Part shown: piece after piece, positions 8,701 to 18,472 of the stretch
How positions within the stretch are numbered: the stretch's first letter is position 1
Layout: each line of letters opens with the position of its first letter
Assembly (NCBI RefSeq): GCF_011683955.1
Contig: NZ_JAAQPI010000003.1
Coordinates: 671,877-735,876, forward strand
Source: Pseudomaricurvus alkylphenolicus
Lineage (GTDB): Bacteria > Pseudomonadota > Gammaproteobacteria > Pseudomonadales > Cellvibrionaceae
Direction: 5' to 3'
Length of the DNA stretch: 64,000 nt
Notes under the pieces: model-generated
Seen by the model: the letters and a program-made list of their open reading frames with translations, nothing else
Told to the model about the DNA's origin: nothing
Database searches by the model: none
Translations under genes and position numbers: made by a program

Positions 8701-9251
8701 CGATCCGGTCCATCAATCACCCGTGTGCCAAATAAAATCGCAAACCAGGCCATGGCGATGGCGGCGATCAAACTGGACAAGGCGTCAAAGCCGCCGTTTC
8801 CATCGGTGCCCCACTGAATGGACGACCAGGCGATGCCGACACCTCGCAGCTGCAAAGTGATATAGGGCAAAGTCCCCACCACCAGCACCAGGGTAACAAT
8901 GGCCGCCAGGCGTTGGCTCTTGCCATAACGGGAACCGATAAAATCGGCAATAGACGTGACCTTGTTGCGGGAACTGATCACCAGCAGCCGGCGCAGAAAA
9001 CGCCAGCCAAACAAAACCAATAATATCGGCCCCAAATAGATCGGCAGAAAAATCCAGCCGTTTTCGACGGCCTGGCCAACCGCACCGAGAAAGGTCCAGG
9101 AACTGCAGTACACACCTATGGACAGAGTGTAAACCAACGGCCGCCACCAGGGCTGCTGCAGGCGGTGGCCGTAGCGCTCAGCCAGCCAGGCCACCCCGAA
9201 CAAGAGGGCGGAATAGACACAGACCAGAAACAGGAGTAATTGGCTGTCCAT
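5718..9251 (-). CDS. crbS: CrbS-like hybrid sensor histidine kinase with an SLC5 transporter domain
   Basis: 1177 residues. Residues about 1-500 form roughly 13 membrane helices like those of sodium:solute symporters; then a cytosolic linker (about 510-640), a PAS domain (about 650-765, LETIPQGISVVDKDLRLVAWN), a coiled coil, HisKA with the phospho-accepting His near 821 (AAASHDLLQPINAARL), an ATPase domain (N box near 936, NFISNALRYT; GPGIAEQ; GLGLGLSIAQ) and a C-terminal receiver with Asp near 1104 (LVLADFHLEE). This architecture is that of CrbS, which senses or transports acetate-related signals and phosphorylates CrbR. It is downstream of clpB on the same strand but separated by a strong terminator, so it needs its own promoter in the ~95-bp gap. 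Stop codons of crbS and crbR nearly touch. Confidence 0.9.
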   Translation of the reverse strand: MDSQLLLFLVCVYSALLFGVAWLAERYGHRLQQPWWRPLVYTLSIGVYCSSWTFLGAVGQAVENGWIFLPIYLGPILLVLFGWRFLRRLLVISSRNKVTSIADFIGSRYGKSQRLAAIVTLVLVVGTLPYITLQLRGVGIAWSSIQWGTDGNGGFDALSSLIAAIAMAWFAILFGTRVIDGPDRHRGMITAVAVESVVKVVAFVVVAMLAVRLMQGSGVDVANVAPNFSVDQLSAPLFFTEMLLAAVAIVCLPRQFHVMVVEYHHRSDLRYTRFLLPAYLATFAMLVLPLAHAGAQLFSGLDVDPDSYVLTLPRWAGAEPILALTFIGALSAATGMVVVATVALSIMISNELIVPIWLRSTSSRGRTAADLGWSLRLIRRVSIVAILLLGWGLEQLMSSGETLASMGLISFAATAQLMPAVLGALYWPGGHARGVVAGVLSGMVLWLYCLLLPAVLHADHPFIISGLFGVTWLAPQNILGLGWLDPLSHGVFWSLLVNALVFVFVSKRSTFRLLDIRQADAFTRLRWKVQRKELDLEPSGIEVRQLQALMEPLFGPERTQDMWQEFEHRIGHRLLPHDQTPRFAVTTIESDLAAIIGAVSAHRAMQLLISQQPLQLQDFVSLVGGSSRQLQFSQTLLQTTLETIPQGISVVDKDLRLVAWNQQYQKLFDYPQRLLYVGCDIEKIYHYNAMRGYLGDSSDDPDVLVSRRLQQLRSGSPHRIERQLPSGEVVEIRGTPLANGGYVTTYTDVSEYHGMLLQLEHARNTLEERVNSRTAQLQSVNERMQHVNQSLQRENDLRARVEQELKEVHASKSRFLAAASHDLLQPINAARLFVSSMSAKLEETDIKDCNLKGDVNHLDDALNQAEQLISSLREISRLGSGKERPKRENFPIERLLSSLAGEASALAGKQGLEFRWVPCSLWVNSDPHLLRRVLQNFISNALRYTREGKVLLGCRRHREGITLEVWDTGPGIAEQDRQRIFEEFERLPSASMSNQGLGLGLSIAQRIAQLLGHPISLDSTPGKGSVFRITVALGEVQTETRVRSVADSRLTGLRVLCVDNEATILAGMQSLLEQWGCRVTTAADLGQALSLWSHDQAPQLVLADFHLEEETGLDVLEALGYHWQRKLPAVIISADNSDEVRGQVQQAGCLFLAKPVQPAALRALMRRALRRQKVGVE

Positions 9252-9272
9252 CGGGGAAGCGGTCTCCGCAAC

Positions 9273-9311
9273 AAAAAATGGTTACACTCCCAAGGAGTGT
9301 AACCATTTTTT
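9273..9311 (-). terminator. Terminator downstream of clpB (perfect 18-bp stem)
   Basis: AAAAAATGGTTACACTCC and its exact complement are separated by a 3-base loop, with runs of A and T at the two ends so that it could work in both directions. It lies about 35 bp beyond the clpB stop and about 20 bp before the crbS start, and should insulate crbS from clpB. Confidence 0.85.
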
Positions 9312-9346
9312 CATAAGGCAGGTATTCGACCTAGGTCGCGTCGCTT

Positions 9347-11995
9347 TTAATGGGTCGTCAAGGGTTCCATAACAATCTTATCGCCCTCTACCCGAGTGCC
9401 GACGGTATCACCCGGTGCAAATTTGCCGGCCAGCACATCCTGGGCCAGGGGGTTTTCGATATACTGCTGGATCGCCCGCTTGAGCGGACGGGCACCATAC
9501 ACCGGATCGAAACCAACCGCTGCCAGTCGGTCCAGCGCCTCTTCACTGACATCCAGCCCCAATTCGCGTTCTGCCAGTCGCTTGCGCAACAACTCCAGCT
9601 GAATATTGGCGATGCCGCGAATCTGCTCCTTGCCGAGGGGATGGAAAACCACCACTTCGTCAATGCGGTTGATAAACTCAGGGCGGAAGTGACCGCCGAC
9701 CACCTCCATTACCGCGGCCTTCATCGCTTCGTAGCGGTTTTCGTTTTCTATACCTCCGGCATCGGCATCCGTGTTGTTAAAGTCGATGGTGTCGAATGAA
9801 CGGTTGCGGGCGATATCCTGAACCGCGTCCGACCCCAGATTGGAGGTCATCACCACCACGGTATTACGGAAGTCCACCGTACGCCCCTGCCCATCTGTGA
9901 GGCGACCGTCTTCCAACACCTGCAATAAAATGTTGAATACGTCCGGATGAGCTTTTTCCACTTCGTCCAGCAACAGTACCGAGTAGGGCTTGCGTCTAAC
10001 CGCTTCCGTCAGATACCCCCCCTCCTCATAGCCAACGTAGCCGGGAGGTGCGCCGATCAAACGTGCCACCGAGTGCTTCTCCATAAACTCGGACATGTCG
10101 ATGCGAACCATGGCGTCCTGGCTGTCAAACAGGAATTCCGCCAGCGATTTACACAACTCGGTTTTACCCACACCGGTGGGCCCCAGGAAGAGGAACGAAC
10201 CGTTGGGTCGATTCGGATCCGACAACCCGGCGCGCGCGCGGCGAACGGCATTGGATACCGCCACCACAGCCTCGCCCTGGCCAATCACCCGCTTATGCAG
10301 TTCCGACTCCATACGCAGCAGCTTCTCGCGCTCCCCTTCCAGCATTTTGCTGACGGGTATTCCGGTCCACTTGGACACCACCTCGGCGATTTCCTCATCG
10401 GTGACGTTGTTGCGCAGCAGCCGCATGTCCGTCATTTCCGCCTGACTGGCCATGTCCAATTGTTTTTCCAGCTCGGGAATAATGCCGTACTGCAATTCCG
10501 ACATGCGACCCAGATCGCCGGCGCGACGGGCGGAATCCAGATCCAGCCGAGCCTGCTCCAGGTTGGCCTTGATCTCCACAGAGCCGTGCAGCGCCGCTTT
10601 TTCCGCGCGCCAGACCTCATCCAGATCGGCAAAGGCCCGTTCGTTTTTCTCAATTTCCTTGTCCAGCAGGGTCAGCTGTTTTTTGGCCGCTTCGCTGTCA
10701 TCCTTCTTCACCGCCTCGCGTTCAATCTTTAACTGAATCAGACGGCGCTCCAGACGGTCCATTTCCTCCGGCTTGGAATCAATTTCCATGCGAATACGGC
10801 TGGCAGCTTCATCAATCAGGTCGATGGCTTTGTCGGGCAATTGACGATCCGTAATGTAACGTTGAGACAGTTTTGCAGAAGCGATAATCGCCGCGTCGGT
10901 GATGTCGACACCATGATGTACTTCGTAGCGCTCTTTCAGACCGCGCAGGATGGCAATGGTATCTTCCTCTGTGGGCTCATCCACCAGTACCTTTTGGAAA
11001 CGCCGCTCCAGGGCCGCGTCCTTTTCAATGTACTGGCGATATTCATCCAGCGTGGTAGCGCCAACACAGTGCAGCTCCCCCCTCGCCAGTGCCGGCTTAA
11101 GCATATTACCGGCGTCCATGGCGCCTTCTGCTTTACCGGCGCCCACCATGGTGTGCAATTCGTCGATAAACAGGATGATGCGCCCTTCCTGCTTGGACAG
11201 TTCGTTAAGTACCGACTTCAGGCGCTCTTCAAATTCGCCCCGAAACTTGGCTCCGGCCAGCAGCGAGCCGAGGTCCAGAGACAGTAAACGCTTGTTTTTC
11301 AGTCCTTCGGGCACCTCACCATTAATGATCCGCTGGGCCAGCCCTTCAACAATGGCCGTTTTACCCACACCCGGCTCTCCGATCAGTACCGGATTGTTTT
11401 TGGTACGGCGCTGCAACACCTGTACGGTGCGACGAATTTCATCATCGCGACCGATCACCGGATCGAGCTTGCCCGCTTCGGCGCGTGCGGTGAGGTCAAT
11501 CGTATACTTGTCCAGCGCCTGCCGGTTGCCTTCGGCGTCGGGGTTGTCCACGGCTTCACCGCCGCGAACTTTGTTGATCGCCTCATCCAGCTTTTTGGCA
11601 TCTCCGTATTGGGCCAGAATTTTGCCCAAGCTGTTGGAGCTGTCCTGCATAGCGGCCTGCAGCACACATTCACTGGAGATATAGGCATCGCCATTTTGCT
11701 GCGCCTGCTTGTCCGCCAGATTCAACAGGCGTCCCATCTCGTTGGACATGTGGACATCGCCAGTGGGGTTTTGAACCCGCGGCAGGCTGTCCAGGGCAAT
11801 GGCCAAACCATTGCGCAAACCGGTGACATCAAATCCGGCCTGGGCCAATAGCGGCCGCACCGCACCGCCCTGTTGGTCGAGCATCGCCAAGAGCACGTGG
11901 GAGGGCTCCAGTTGGGTATGGTCACGGCCGACGGCCAGAGACTGCGCGTCTGACAACGCCATTTGCAGCTGGTTGGTTAAACGATCTATACGCAT
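9347..11995 (-). CDS. clpB: ClpB disaggregase (AAA+ chaperone)
   Basis: 882 residues. An N-terminal Clp repeat domain is followed by the first AAA+ module (Walker [11 protein letters not shown], Walker [10 protein letters not shown]), the coiled-coil middle domain (about 410-530), and the second module (Walker [11 protein letters not shown], Walker [10 protein letters not shown]). It rescues aggregated proteins together with the DnaK system in the cytosol. It is about 25 residues longer than the E. coli protein; most of the extra length appears to be an acidic stretch after [13 protein letters not shown] in the second module. The start has GAGG upstream, and a sigma-32-like promoter lies 41-68 bp before it, consistent with heat-shock control. 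Confidence 0.97.
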   Translation of the reverse strand: MRIDRLTNQLQMALSDAQSLAVGRDHTQLEPSHVLLAMLDQQGGAVRPLLAQAGFDVTGLRNGLAIALDSLPRVQNPTGDVHMSNEMGRLLNLADKQAQQNGDAYISSECVLQAAMQDSSNSLGKILAQYGDAKKLDEAINKVRGGEAVDNPDAEGNRQALDKYTIDLTARAEAGKLDPVIGRDDEIRRTVQVLQRRTKNNPVLIGEPGVGKTAIVEGLAQRIINGEVPEGLKNKRLLSLDLGSLLAGAKFRGEFEERLKSVLNELSKQEGRIILFIDELHTMVGAGKAEGAMDAGNMLKPALARGELHCVGATTLDEYRQYIEKDAALERRFQKVLVDEPTEEDTIAILRGLKERYEVHHGVDITDAAIIASAKLSQRYITDRQLPDKAIDLIDEAASRIRMEIDSKPEEMDRLERRLIQLKIEREAVKKDDSEAAKKQLTLLDKEIEKNERAFADLDEVWRAEKAALHGSVEIKANLEQARLDLDSARRAGDLGRMSELQYGIIPELEKQLDMASQAEMTDMRLLRNNVTDEEIAEVVSKWTGIPVSKMLEGEREKLLRMESELHKRVIGQGEAVVAVSNAVRRARAGLSDPNRPNGSFLFLGPTGVGKTELCKSLAEFLFDSQDAMVRIDMSEFMEKHSVARLIGAPPGYVGYEEGGYLTEAVRRKPYSVLLLDEVEKAHPDVFNILLQVLEDGRLTDGQGRTVDFRNTVVVMTSNLGSDAVQDIARNRSFDTIDFNNTDADAGGIENENRYEAMKAAVMEVVGGHFRPEFINRIDEVVVFHPLGKEQIRGIANIQLELLRKRLAERELGLDVSEEALDRLAAVGFDPVYGARPLKRAIQQYIENPLAQDVLAGKFAPGDTVGTRVEGDKIVMEPLTTH

Positions 11996-12035
11996 GTTCT
12001 ACCTCAATTGAGTCTGTAGACAATCCATGGCACTG

Positions 12036-12063
12036 ATCTGGGGGCGCTGCTGGGAAAATCAAC
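12036..12063 (-). promoter_or_regulatory. Candidate sigma-32 (heat-shock) promoter of clpB
   Basis: On the minus strand: GTTGATT (-35 region, 12063-12057), a 13-bp spacer, then CCCCAGAT (-10 region, 12043-12036), close to the CTTGAAA / CCCCATNT consensus. The -10 matches 6 of 7 defined bases; the -35 is poorer. Position before clpB supports it. Confidence 0.5.
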
Positions 12064-12102
12064 AGCCGGGGGTGCAGAAATGTAAAACAGGTTTGATTTA
12101 GG

Positions 12103-12876
12103 TCAAATGGGGTCCAGCCAGATAATAGAGGCCATACGACCGGTGCGACCATCACGACGGTAGGAATAGAAGCGGTCGGAGTCCTCAAATGTGCAGTAGT
12201 CACCGCCATAAACTTCCGTGACGCCCAGGGCAGCCAGCTCAGCGCGGGCCAATGCACAGAGATCAGCCTGGTACTTCATCGGTTTTTGCAGGCTTGGCCG
12301 GAAGGCTGCGCTGACAGCAGCACCGTGATTTTCGTCAATGGCGCTGTCAAAAAACGCCTCCAGCACATCGATGCCCACCTCGAAGTGTTTTTGGCTGATA
12401 GCGGGCCCGAGGTAGACCAGGGTGTCTTGGGGCGCTATCTGTAACTGCTCCAGGCTGTCGCGCACGATGCCGGCGGCAAGCCCTCGCCAACCCGCGTGAA
12501 TTGCCGCCACCCGGGTACCCTCACGGTCACAGACCAATAAAGGCAGGCAGTCGGCGGTCATCACTGTACAGGCCACCCCCGGCTGATCACTCCAGCAGGC
12601 ATCGGCAGTACGCACCACGCCATCATTGTCAGCTTCCACCAGTTTGGTGCCATGCACCTGCTGTAGCCACTGGGGATGGTCGGGCATGGCAGCAGCCTCG
12701 GCCAGACGTGAGCGGTTGATCGCCACCTGATCGGCATCATCCTCAACATGCTGCGCCAGGTTAAGACTATCGAAGGGAGGCTCACTGGCGCCTCCCGATC
12801 GGGTGGATATCAGGGCTCGGACGTGGGCAGCTGCCGGCCAGTCCGGCGCAATCCATTGGGGGCGAGAGTTTTCCAT
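12103..12876 (-). CDS. pgeF: Peptidoglycan editing factor PgeF (YfiH/DUF152, laccase-domain family)
   Basis: 257 residues, usual for the family. The diagnostic stretch MTADCLPLLVCD, then AAIHAGWRGLAAGIV (about residues 120-150) supplies the conserved Cys and His that bind metal, and LGPAISQKHFEVG follows. Family members were long called polyphenol oxidases; E. coli YfiH instead hydrolyses wrongly incorporated serine from peptidoglycan precursors. It lies about 50 bp downstream of rluD on the same strand, the normal rluD-yfiH order next to clpB in gammaproteobacteria, and is likely co-transcribed with rluD. No strong ribosome site is visible. Confidence 0.92.
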   Translation of the reverse strand: MENSRPQWIAPDWPAAAHVRALISTRSGGASEPPFDSLNLAQHVEDDADQVAINRSRLAEAAAMPDHPQWLQQVHGTKLVEADNDGVVRTADACWSDQPGVACTVMTADCLPLLVCDREGTRVAAIHAGWRGLAAGIVRDSLEQLQIAPQDTLVYLGPAISQKHFEVGIDVLEAFFDSAIDENHGAAVSAAFRPSLQKPMKYQADLCALARAELAALGVTEVYGGDYCTFEDSDRFYSYRRDGRTGRMASIIWLDPI

Positions 12877-12927
12877 GTTCTAGTAAGCTACCGATGTTAA
12901 CGGTGAGTCAACTTCACCAGACGTTAT

Positions 12928-13875
12928 TCAACCTTTTGCCAGCGTCTCAAGCAACTGTTGCATATCATCAGGCCGGTGCGCCTGCCACTCCATATACTCT
13001 CCGGTGGCGGGATGAATCAGGCCCAATTGGGCGGCATGCAGCGCCTGGCGACGAAAGCCCTTCAGTTGCTCCAGCAATTCGGGTGAGGCCTGCTTGGGAA
13101 TCTTGAAGCGGCCGGCGTAAGTCGAATCACCCACAAGAGGATAACCGATGTGGGCCATATGCACCCGGATCTGGTGGGTCCGACCGGTCTCCAGCTTCAG
13201 GCGCACATGGGTGTGATTATCAAAGCGTTGGGTAACCCGATAGTGCGTCACGGCCTCTTTGCCGCCGAAGTCGACCACCGCCATTTTCTGGCGCTGACGG
13301 GGATGTCTGCCGATAGCCCCCTCAACGCGACCTCCGCCGGTCATTACTCCCTGAACCACCGCTTCGTATTCGCGGCTGACGCTGCGCTCCTGCAGCTGAG
13401 CCACCAGATCGGCGTGGGCCTGCAGGGTTTTGGCCACCACCATCAATCCCGTGGTGTCTTTATCAAGCCGGTGCACAATGCCGGCCCGTGGCACATTGAT
13501 GAGATCAGGCTGATGATGCAATAAACCGTTGAGCAGGGTACCGCTGCGGTTGCCCGCCGCCGGATGCACCACCAGTCCCTCGGGCTTGTTAATGACCAGG
13601 ATATGCTCATCTTCAAACACGATGTCGAGAGGGATATCCTCGGCTTCCCAGTCGCCCTGCTCTTCGGGCTCGGCGATCAGGACCAACTCCTCGCCTCCCA
13701 TCATCTTGTCTTTCGGCTTGGCTTGCTGGCCATTGACCGTCAGATCGGCGGATTTGATCCAGGCCTGCAGGCGGGAACGGGAATAGTCGGGGAACAGTTC
13801 GGCGGCCGCGAAGTCTAATCTCGAGCCCATCAGGCTATCGGGGACTACGGCGGTCAATTCTAGGGCTTCTGCCAT
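12928..13875 (-). CDS. rluD: 23S rRNA pseudouridine(1911/1915/1917) synthase RluD
   Basis: 315 residues from the ATG at 13875; the open frame has an earlier TTG, but family proteins begin at MAEALELTAV-like sequence. An S4 RNA-binding domain (about 15-80, MGSRLDFAAAELFPDYSRSR) precedes the RluA-type catalytic domain with GIVHRLDKDTTGLMVVAKT, whose Asp is the catalytic residue. It isomerises three uridines in helix 69 of 23S rRNA, needed for ribosome assembly. Divergent from bamD; the 190-bp gap between them holds both promoters. This bamD-rluD-pgeF-clpB order is common in gammaproteobacteria. Confidence 0.95.
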   Translation of the reverse strand: MAEALELTAVVPDSLMGSRLDFAAAELFPDYSRSRLQAWIKSADLTVNGQQAKPKDKMMGGEELVLIAEPEEQGDWEAEDIPLDIVFEDEHILVINKPEGLVVHPAAGNRSGTLLNGLLHHQPDLINVPRAGIVHRLDKDTTGLMVVAKTLQAHADLVAQLQERSVSREYEAVVQGVMTGGGRVEGAIGRHPRQRQKMAVVDFGGKEAVTHYRVTQRFDNHTHVRLKLETGRTHQIRVHMAHIGYPLVGDSTYAGRFKIPKQASPELLEQLKGFRRQALHAAQLGLIHPATGEYMEWQAHRPDDMQQLLETLAKG

Positions 13876-14065
13876 GGAGTAACTCAATAAATGTCGGCGT
13901 TGTCTGGAGTATTCAGCTGTTGGCTTGGGTCTGAGGAGTCTCTGTGGTTAAATACGTGCTTCTCGGCGCAGCCCGGGCCTCTCGGCCAGTCGCTGAACCG
14001 CCTAGTTTAAACAAGCTCCCGGGAATAATCATTTAAATATCCCCTGGAATCGACGAGAAGAATTT

Positions 14066-15037
14066 ATGTACGTGCGTCTGTTAATGATCGCCGCCAGCCT
14101 GTTTCTGCTGGCCGCCTGCTCCTCGCAAGAGGAACAGGGCCCCTCCTACACCACTGAAAAAGACTTTTACGAGGCTGCACAGCGCCAGCTGAAGAGCCGC
14201 CAGTGGGAGCTGGCGATCGAAAACCTGCAGGCCCTGGAGGCCAACTTCCCCTTCGGCACCTATGCGGAACAGGCCCAGCTGGAGCTGATCTACGCCTACT
14301 ACCGCAACTTTGAACACGAAGCCTCCTCTGCTGCGGCGGATCGTTTTATTCGCCTGCACCCCCAGCACCGCAATGTGGACTACGCCTATTATATGAAGGG
14401 GCTGGCTTCCTTCACTGAGGGCAGTGGCATGTTTGAGCGCTTCCTGCCAACGGATTTGACCCAACGGGATCCCGGCTCGGCGCGTCAGTCCTTCGCCTAT
14501 TTCTCGCAACTGCTGGCCCGCTACCCCAAGAGCCAGTACGCACCGGATGCCCGCAAACGCATGATTTACCTGCGCAACCTGCTGGCCCGCTACGAGATCC
14601 ATGTCGCCAACTACTACCTCAAGCGCGGCGCTTATGTGGCAGCCGCCAACCGTGGCCGCTATGTGGTCGAGAACTTCCAGCAGACCCCCGCGGTTCCCGA
14701 TGCGCTGGCGGTGATGGTGCAGAGCTATGACCTGCTGGAGATGAAAGAGCTAGGTGATAACGCTCTAAAGACACTGGCCAGCAATTACCCCAACCACCCC
14801 GCACTTGAGAGCGGTGAATTCGATTATCAGTACCGCTCCCGCTTGGGTGAACGCTCCTGGGTCAGCTACGCCACCTTTGGCCTGTTCGACAAGAAAGAGC
14901 CCCCCGGCTTTGACAGCCGCGAGCTGTATAACCCCGAGTACCTGAATCGCGACATCAATGATCCAATTGAATCCGATCAGGTAGCCGACAAAGAGCGCTC
15001 CTGGCTGAACTGGATTACTTTTGGGCTGGTGGACTAA
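14066..15037 (+). CDS. bamD: Outer-membrane assembly lipoprotein BamD (ComL)
   Basis: 323 residues. A lipoprotein signal ends in the lipobox LLAAC with Cys18 as the lipidated residue. Tetratricopeptide-like helices fill about residues 35-240 ([51 protein letters not shown]). BamD is the essential partner of BamA in folding outer-membrane proteins. The ~80-residue C-terminal extension containing two similar short segments ending [11 protein letters not shown] and [11 protein letters not shown] is longer than in E. coli but, as I recall, similar to Pseudomonas. A 13-bp-stem terminator follows. Confidence 0.95.
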   Translation: MYVRLLMIAASLFLLAACSSQEEQGPSYTTEKDFYEAAQRQLKSRQWELAIENLQALEANFPFGTYAEQAQLELIYAYYRNFEHEASSAAADRFIRLHPQHRNVDYAYYMKGLASFTEGSGMFERFLPTDLTQRDPGSARQSFAYFSQLLARYPKSQYAPDARKRMIYLRNLLARYEIHVANYYLKRGAYVAAANRGRYVVENFQQTPAVPDALAVMVQSYDLLEMKELGDNALKTLASNYPNHPALESGEFDYQYRSRLGERSWVSYATFGLFDKKEPPGFDSRELYNPEYLNRDINDPIESDQVADKERSWLNWITFGLVD

Positions 15038-15061
15038 CTCCGAAGTCCAATGTCTCCAAAC

Positions 15062-15090
15062 AAAAAAGGCGGCCTATGGCCGCCTTTTTT
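15062..15090 (+). terminator. Bidirectional terminator between bamD and nadE
   Basis: A perfect 13-bp stem (AAAAAAGGCGGCC / GGCCGCCTTTTTT) with a TAT loop. It lies 24 bp after the bamD stop and 29 bp after the nadE stop, whose genes converge, and has A and T runs suited to both directions. Confidence 0.9.
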
Positions 15091-15119
15091 ATGTTCACCA
15101 ATGAATACTTGCGGCTGAT

Positions 15120-16748
15120 TCAGTCGCCCAACTTCCAGCCATTGGTAATGGGATAGCGACGATCCCGGCCAAAGCCTCGCTGAGTGATCCGGGGGCCAAT
15201 GGGCGCCTGACGGCGCTTGTATTCATTGATATCCACCAGACGCAGCACCCGGTGCACCACATCGGCGTCATAGCCCTCCTCGATAATGGCTTTGGCGCTG
15301 AAGTCACGCTCCACATACATCTCCAGAATATCGTCCAGAACATCGTATGGAGGCAGACTGTCTTCATCCTTCTGATCCGGCGCCAGCTCCGCCGAGGGCG
15401 GCCTTTCGATCACGCTGACCGGGATCACCTCGCCCAGGGTATTGCGGTAGCGGCTGAGCTCAAAAACCAGCACTTTGGGAATGTCCTTAAGCACGTCAAA
15501 ACCACCGGCCATGTCGCCGTAGAGGGTGGAATAGCCCACCGCCATCTCGCTCTTGTTGCCCGTGGTGAGCACCAGATAGCCCTTCTTATTGGATATTGCC
15601 ATCAGCAGCACACCCCGGCAGCGGGCCTGCAGGTTCTCTTCCGTTGTGTCGCGGCTGGTGCCTTTAAACTCGTCTTCCAGAGCCGCCATAAAGGCCTCGA
15701 ACATGGGCTCGATAGAGATCGACTGGTAGCGCACACCCAGCCGCTGAGCTTCGTCAGCGGCATCATTTTTACTCAGGTCCGAGGTATAGCGGAACGGCAT
15801 CATTACCGCCTCGACCCGCTCCTTGCCCAAGGCGTCCACCGCGATGGCCAGCGTCAGTGCGGAGTCGATCCCCCCGGACAGGCCAAGAACAACACCTTTA
15901 AAACCGTTCTTATTGACGTAATCGCGTACACCCACAACCAGGGCCTGGTAAATATTCGCCAGGCGCTCGGGTTCAGGTTCTTTGTCACCTTCAATGATGG
16001 TGCACTGGCCATCGGCCACAGAGATTTCCACAGGCATCAGCTGAGACTCATAACATTGAGCCTGGGCCATCACCTCGCCTTCGGCGCTCACCGCCATGGA
16101 AGCGCCATCGAACACCAATTCGTCCTGGGCTCCGACCTGATTGACATAGAGAATCGGCATCTGGCCCTCGCGGGCGCGGTCATGCAGCAACTCTCGACGC
16201 TCTTCCACCTTACCGATATGGAAGGGCGAGGCATTGAGGTTCAGCATCAGCTGTGCCCCGGCCTGCTTGGCCTGCAGCATGGGCTCCAGCTGCCAGATGT
16301 CTTCACAGATGGTGATGGCCGCCTTAATACCCCGTAAACGTACGACACAGGAGCTGTCTCCGGGCAGGAAGTAGCGCATTTCATCAAATACCCGGTAGTT
16401 AGGCAGGTGTTGCTTGGCGTATTCGGCAGTGAGTTCACCGTCGTCGATGACGCCCGCCATATTAAACACCCTGCCAGCCACCAACCGCGGGTAGCCAAGA
16501 ACCACGGCCGCCTGCAGCGAGGCTGAACAGATCCCCTTCAGCGCGCGATTGATACGCACCTCCATACTGGCCCGCAGCAACAGGTCCTCGGGCGGATAAC
16601 CGGTCAACGTCAGTTCGGGGAACACCACCACGTCGGCGCCATGCTCCAATTCCGCCTGGCGGACGGTCTCAATCACCAGTTCGGTATTGCCCTGGATATC
16701 TCCCACCAGAGGGTTTACCTGAGCCATGACAATCTTTAGGGTTGGCAT
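15120..16748 (-). CDS. nadE: Glutamine-hydrolysing NAD+ synthase
   Basis: 542 residues with two domains. The N-terminal nitrilase-type glutaminase (about 1-260) shows Glu in VVFPELTLTGYPPEDLLL, Lys in the KQHLPNY segment and the nucleophilic Cys in ITICEDIW. The C-terminal synthetase (about 270-542) has the ATP-pyrophosphatase loop SGGIDSALTLAIAVDALG. It makes NAD from deamido-NAD, ATP and glutamine in the last step of NAD biosynthesis. Single gene, convergent with bamD and divergent from pilS, with a ~110-bp shared upstream region. Confidence 0.96.
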   Translation of the reverse strand: MPTLKIVMAQVNPLVGDIQGNTELVIETVRQAELEHGADVVVFPELTLTGYPPEDLLLRASMEVRINRALKGICSASLQAAVVLGYPRLVAGRVFNMAGVIDDGELTAEYAKQHLPNYRVFDEMRYFLPGDSSCVVRLRGIKAAITICEDIWQLEPMLQAKQAGAQLMLNLNASPFHIGKVEERRELLHDRAREGQMPILYVNQVGAQDELVFDGASMAVSAEGEVMAQAQCYESQLMPVEISVADGQCTIIEGDKEPEPERLANIYQALVVGVRDYVNKNGFKGVVLGLSGGIDSALTLAIAVDALGKERVEAVMMPFRYTSDLSKNDAADEAQRLGVRYQSISIEPMFEAFMAALEDEFKGTSRDTTEENLQARCRGVLLMAISNKKGYLVLTTGNKSEMAVGYSTLYGDMAGGFDVLKDIPKVLVFELSRYRNTLGEVIPVSVIERPPSAELAPDQKDEDSLPPYDVLDDILEMYVERDFSAKAIIEEGYDADVVHRVLRLVDINEYKRRQAPIGPRITQRGFGRDRRYPITNGWKLGD

Positions 16749-16856
16749 ATGTGAACTACTCCAGACTCACCTGCAGGCGCGGCAGGCTGTCATTTACAAT
16801 GAGACAAAAAACAGGGCGCTATTTTCGGATAAACCAAGGGATTAAGCAAAACAAAC

Positions 16857-18467
16857 ATGGTGGAGCAATACGAAGACACGAACTACCCCTTACTGCGCAT
16901 CTACGCCTACTACCGCACGGGCTTGAGCAGTGTTTTGCTGGCGATGTTCCACTCCCGCATCACCTCCAACATTCTGGGCCACAGCGATCCCGAACTCTTC
17001 TCCGCCACCTCGGCAGCCTATACTCTGTTTAGCCTGCTCGCCCTGGTTTCCCTGTGGCGGAAACGCTTTATTCCCACTCATGAACAGATCTTTGTCCTGC
17101 TGTTTATCGATATTCTGGCGCTGTTGCTGATGATCCACGCCAGCGAGGGTCTGGACAGCAGCCTGGGCTTTCTGCTGCTGATCACGGCGGCGGTCGGGGG
17201 CATTTTCCTCAATACCCAGGTCAGTACCGCCCTGGCGGCCATCTCCACCCTGCTGATACTGGGCGAGAGTCTCTATCGCATCAACTATAGCAACGCCGAT
17301 CCATCGGTATTATTTGTCGCCGGCACGCTGGGTATCCTGCTGTTCGCCATGTCGCTGACCTTTAACTACCTCAGTACCAAGCTGCGCCTGAGTGCCGCCG
17401 AGGCCCAGGTTCAGGCCCAACATGCCGCTCACCTGCAACAGTTGGCCCAGCTGATTATCGAGCGTATGCAGACCGGTGTGGTGGTCAGCAATCCCTCCGG
17501 TGAGGTGGAACTCATCAACCGCTCCGCGCGCAAGCTGCTCGACTGGCCCAAGAGCAAAAAGCGGCATTTGCAGGATCTGCCGGAGCTGGCGGACCATGTG
17601 CAGCTATGGCAAGCCTACCCCCACACGCGCACGCCCAATCTCAAGATCGGCACCGACGAAGTTCGGCTAAGATTTGCACAATTGGCCCCCGAGGGTGAGG
17701 AGCGCTCCGAAGTGCTGACGTTTGTAGAGGACCACCGCGCACTGACCCTGGAGGCGCAGCATTTGAAGCTCGCCTCACTGGGACGCCTGACCGCCAGCAT
17801 TGCCCACGAAATCCGCAATCCCCTGGGCGCCATCAGCCATGCCGGTCAACTGCTGGCGGAATCTCCGGAGCTCAATCGTGCCGACCGCCGCCTGACGGAG
17901 ATCATCGAGACCAATGCACAGCGGGTTAACCAGATTATCGAGAACGTATTGCAGCTGTCCCGACGGCGTCCCACCAAACCCGAGCTGCTCAAGCTCAATG
18001 AATGGCTTGAGCAGTTTGTTCGTGATTATCTTGAACACTATGTGGACAAACACGGGGGAGAGCCCGTGACCACGCCCCATATCGAGCTTCGATTATCAGA
18101 AAAGACGGTATGTGCCCGAATTGACAGCAGCCACCTGAGCCAAGTGCTGACCAATCTGGCCGATAACGGCTTGCGATACAGCGAAAAAACCATTGGTGCC
18201 GCCAACATCCAGCTGCACTGTGATACCGATCCCGATTCTGAGCTGCCCTATGTGGAAGTGATTGACGAAGGTGACGGCATTGCCGAAGATAGCCTCGCCC
18301 ACGTCTTTGAACCCTTTTATACTACCGAAGCCTCGGGCTCTGGCCTGGGCTTGTACCTGTCCAAGGAGATGTGCGAGGCCAACCACGCCAGCCTGCATTA
18401 CCGCAGAAATGAAGCGGGAAAAAGCTGTTTCCGTATCGACTTTGCCCACCCGGACCGAATATTCTAA
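16857..18467 (+). CDS. pilS: Type IV pilus sensor histidine kinase PilS
   Basis: 536 residues. Six hydrophobic helices fill about residues 15-175, followed by a PAS-like domain (about 195-300, IERMQTGVVVSNPSGEVELIN) and a kinase core: HisKA (SIAHEIRNPLGAISHAG), N box (LTNLADNGLRYS), G boxes (DEGDGIAED; GSGLGLYLSKEM). PilS phosphorylates PilR and in Pseudomonas senses pilin levels in the inner membrane through its helices. The following pilR starts 5 bp after the stop, so the two are co-transcribed. No strong ribosome site is seen before the ATG. Neighbouring pilin operons suit its role. Confidence 0.95.
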   Translation: MVEQYEDTNYPLLRIYAYYRTGLSSVLLAMFHSRITSNILGHSDPELFSATSAAYTLFSLLALVSLWRKRFIPTHEQIFVLLFIDILALLLMIHASEGLDSSLGFLLLITAAVGGIFLNTQVSTALAAISTLLILGESLYRINYSNADPSVLFVAGTLGILLFAMSLTFNYLSTKLRLSAAEAQVQAQHAAHLQQLAQLIIERMQTGVVVSNPSGEVELINRSARKLLDWPKSKKRHLQDLPELADHVQLWQAYPHTRTPNLKIGTDEVRLRFAQLAPEGEERSEVLTFVEDHRALTLEAQHLKLASLGRLTASIAHEIRNPLGAISHAGQLLAESPELNRADRRLTEIIETNAQRVNQIIENVLQLSRRRPTKPELLKLNEWLEQFVRDYLEHYVDKHGGEPVTTPHIELRLSEKTVCARIDSSHLSQVLTNLADNGLRYSEKTIGAANIQLHCDTDPDSELPYVEVIDEGDGIAEDSLAHVFEPFYTTEASGSGLGLYLSKEMCEANHASLHYRRNEAGKSCFRIDFAHPDRIF

Positions 18468-18472
18468 CCGCC

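Noticed and set aside
15252..16337. Long open frame (361 codons) antisense to nadE
   Set aside because: His/Gln-rich shadow sequence; nadE on the other strand is complete with all active-site motifs.
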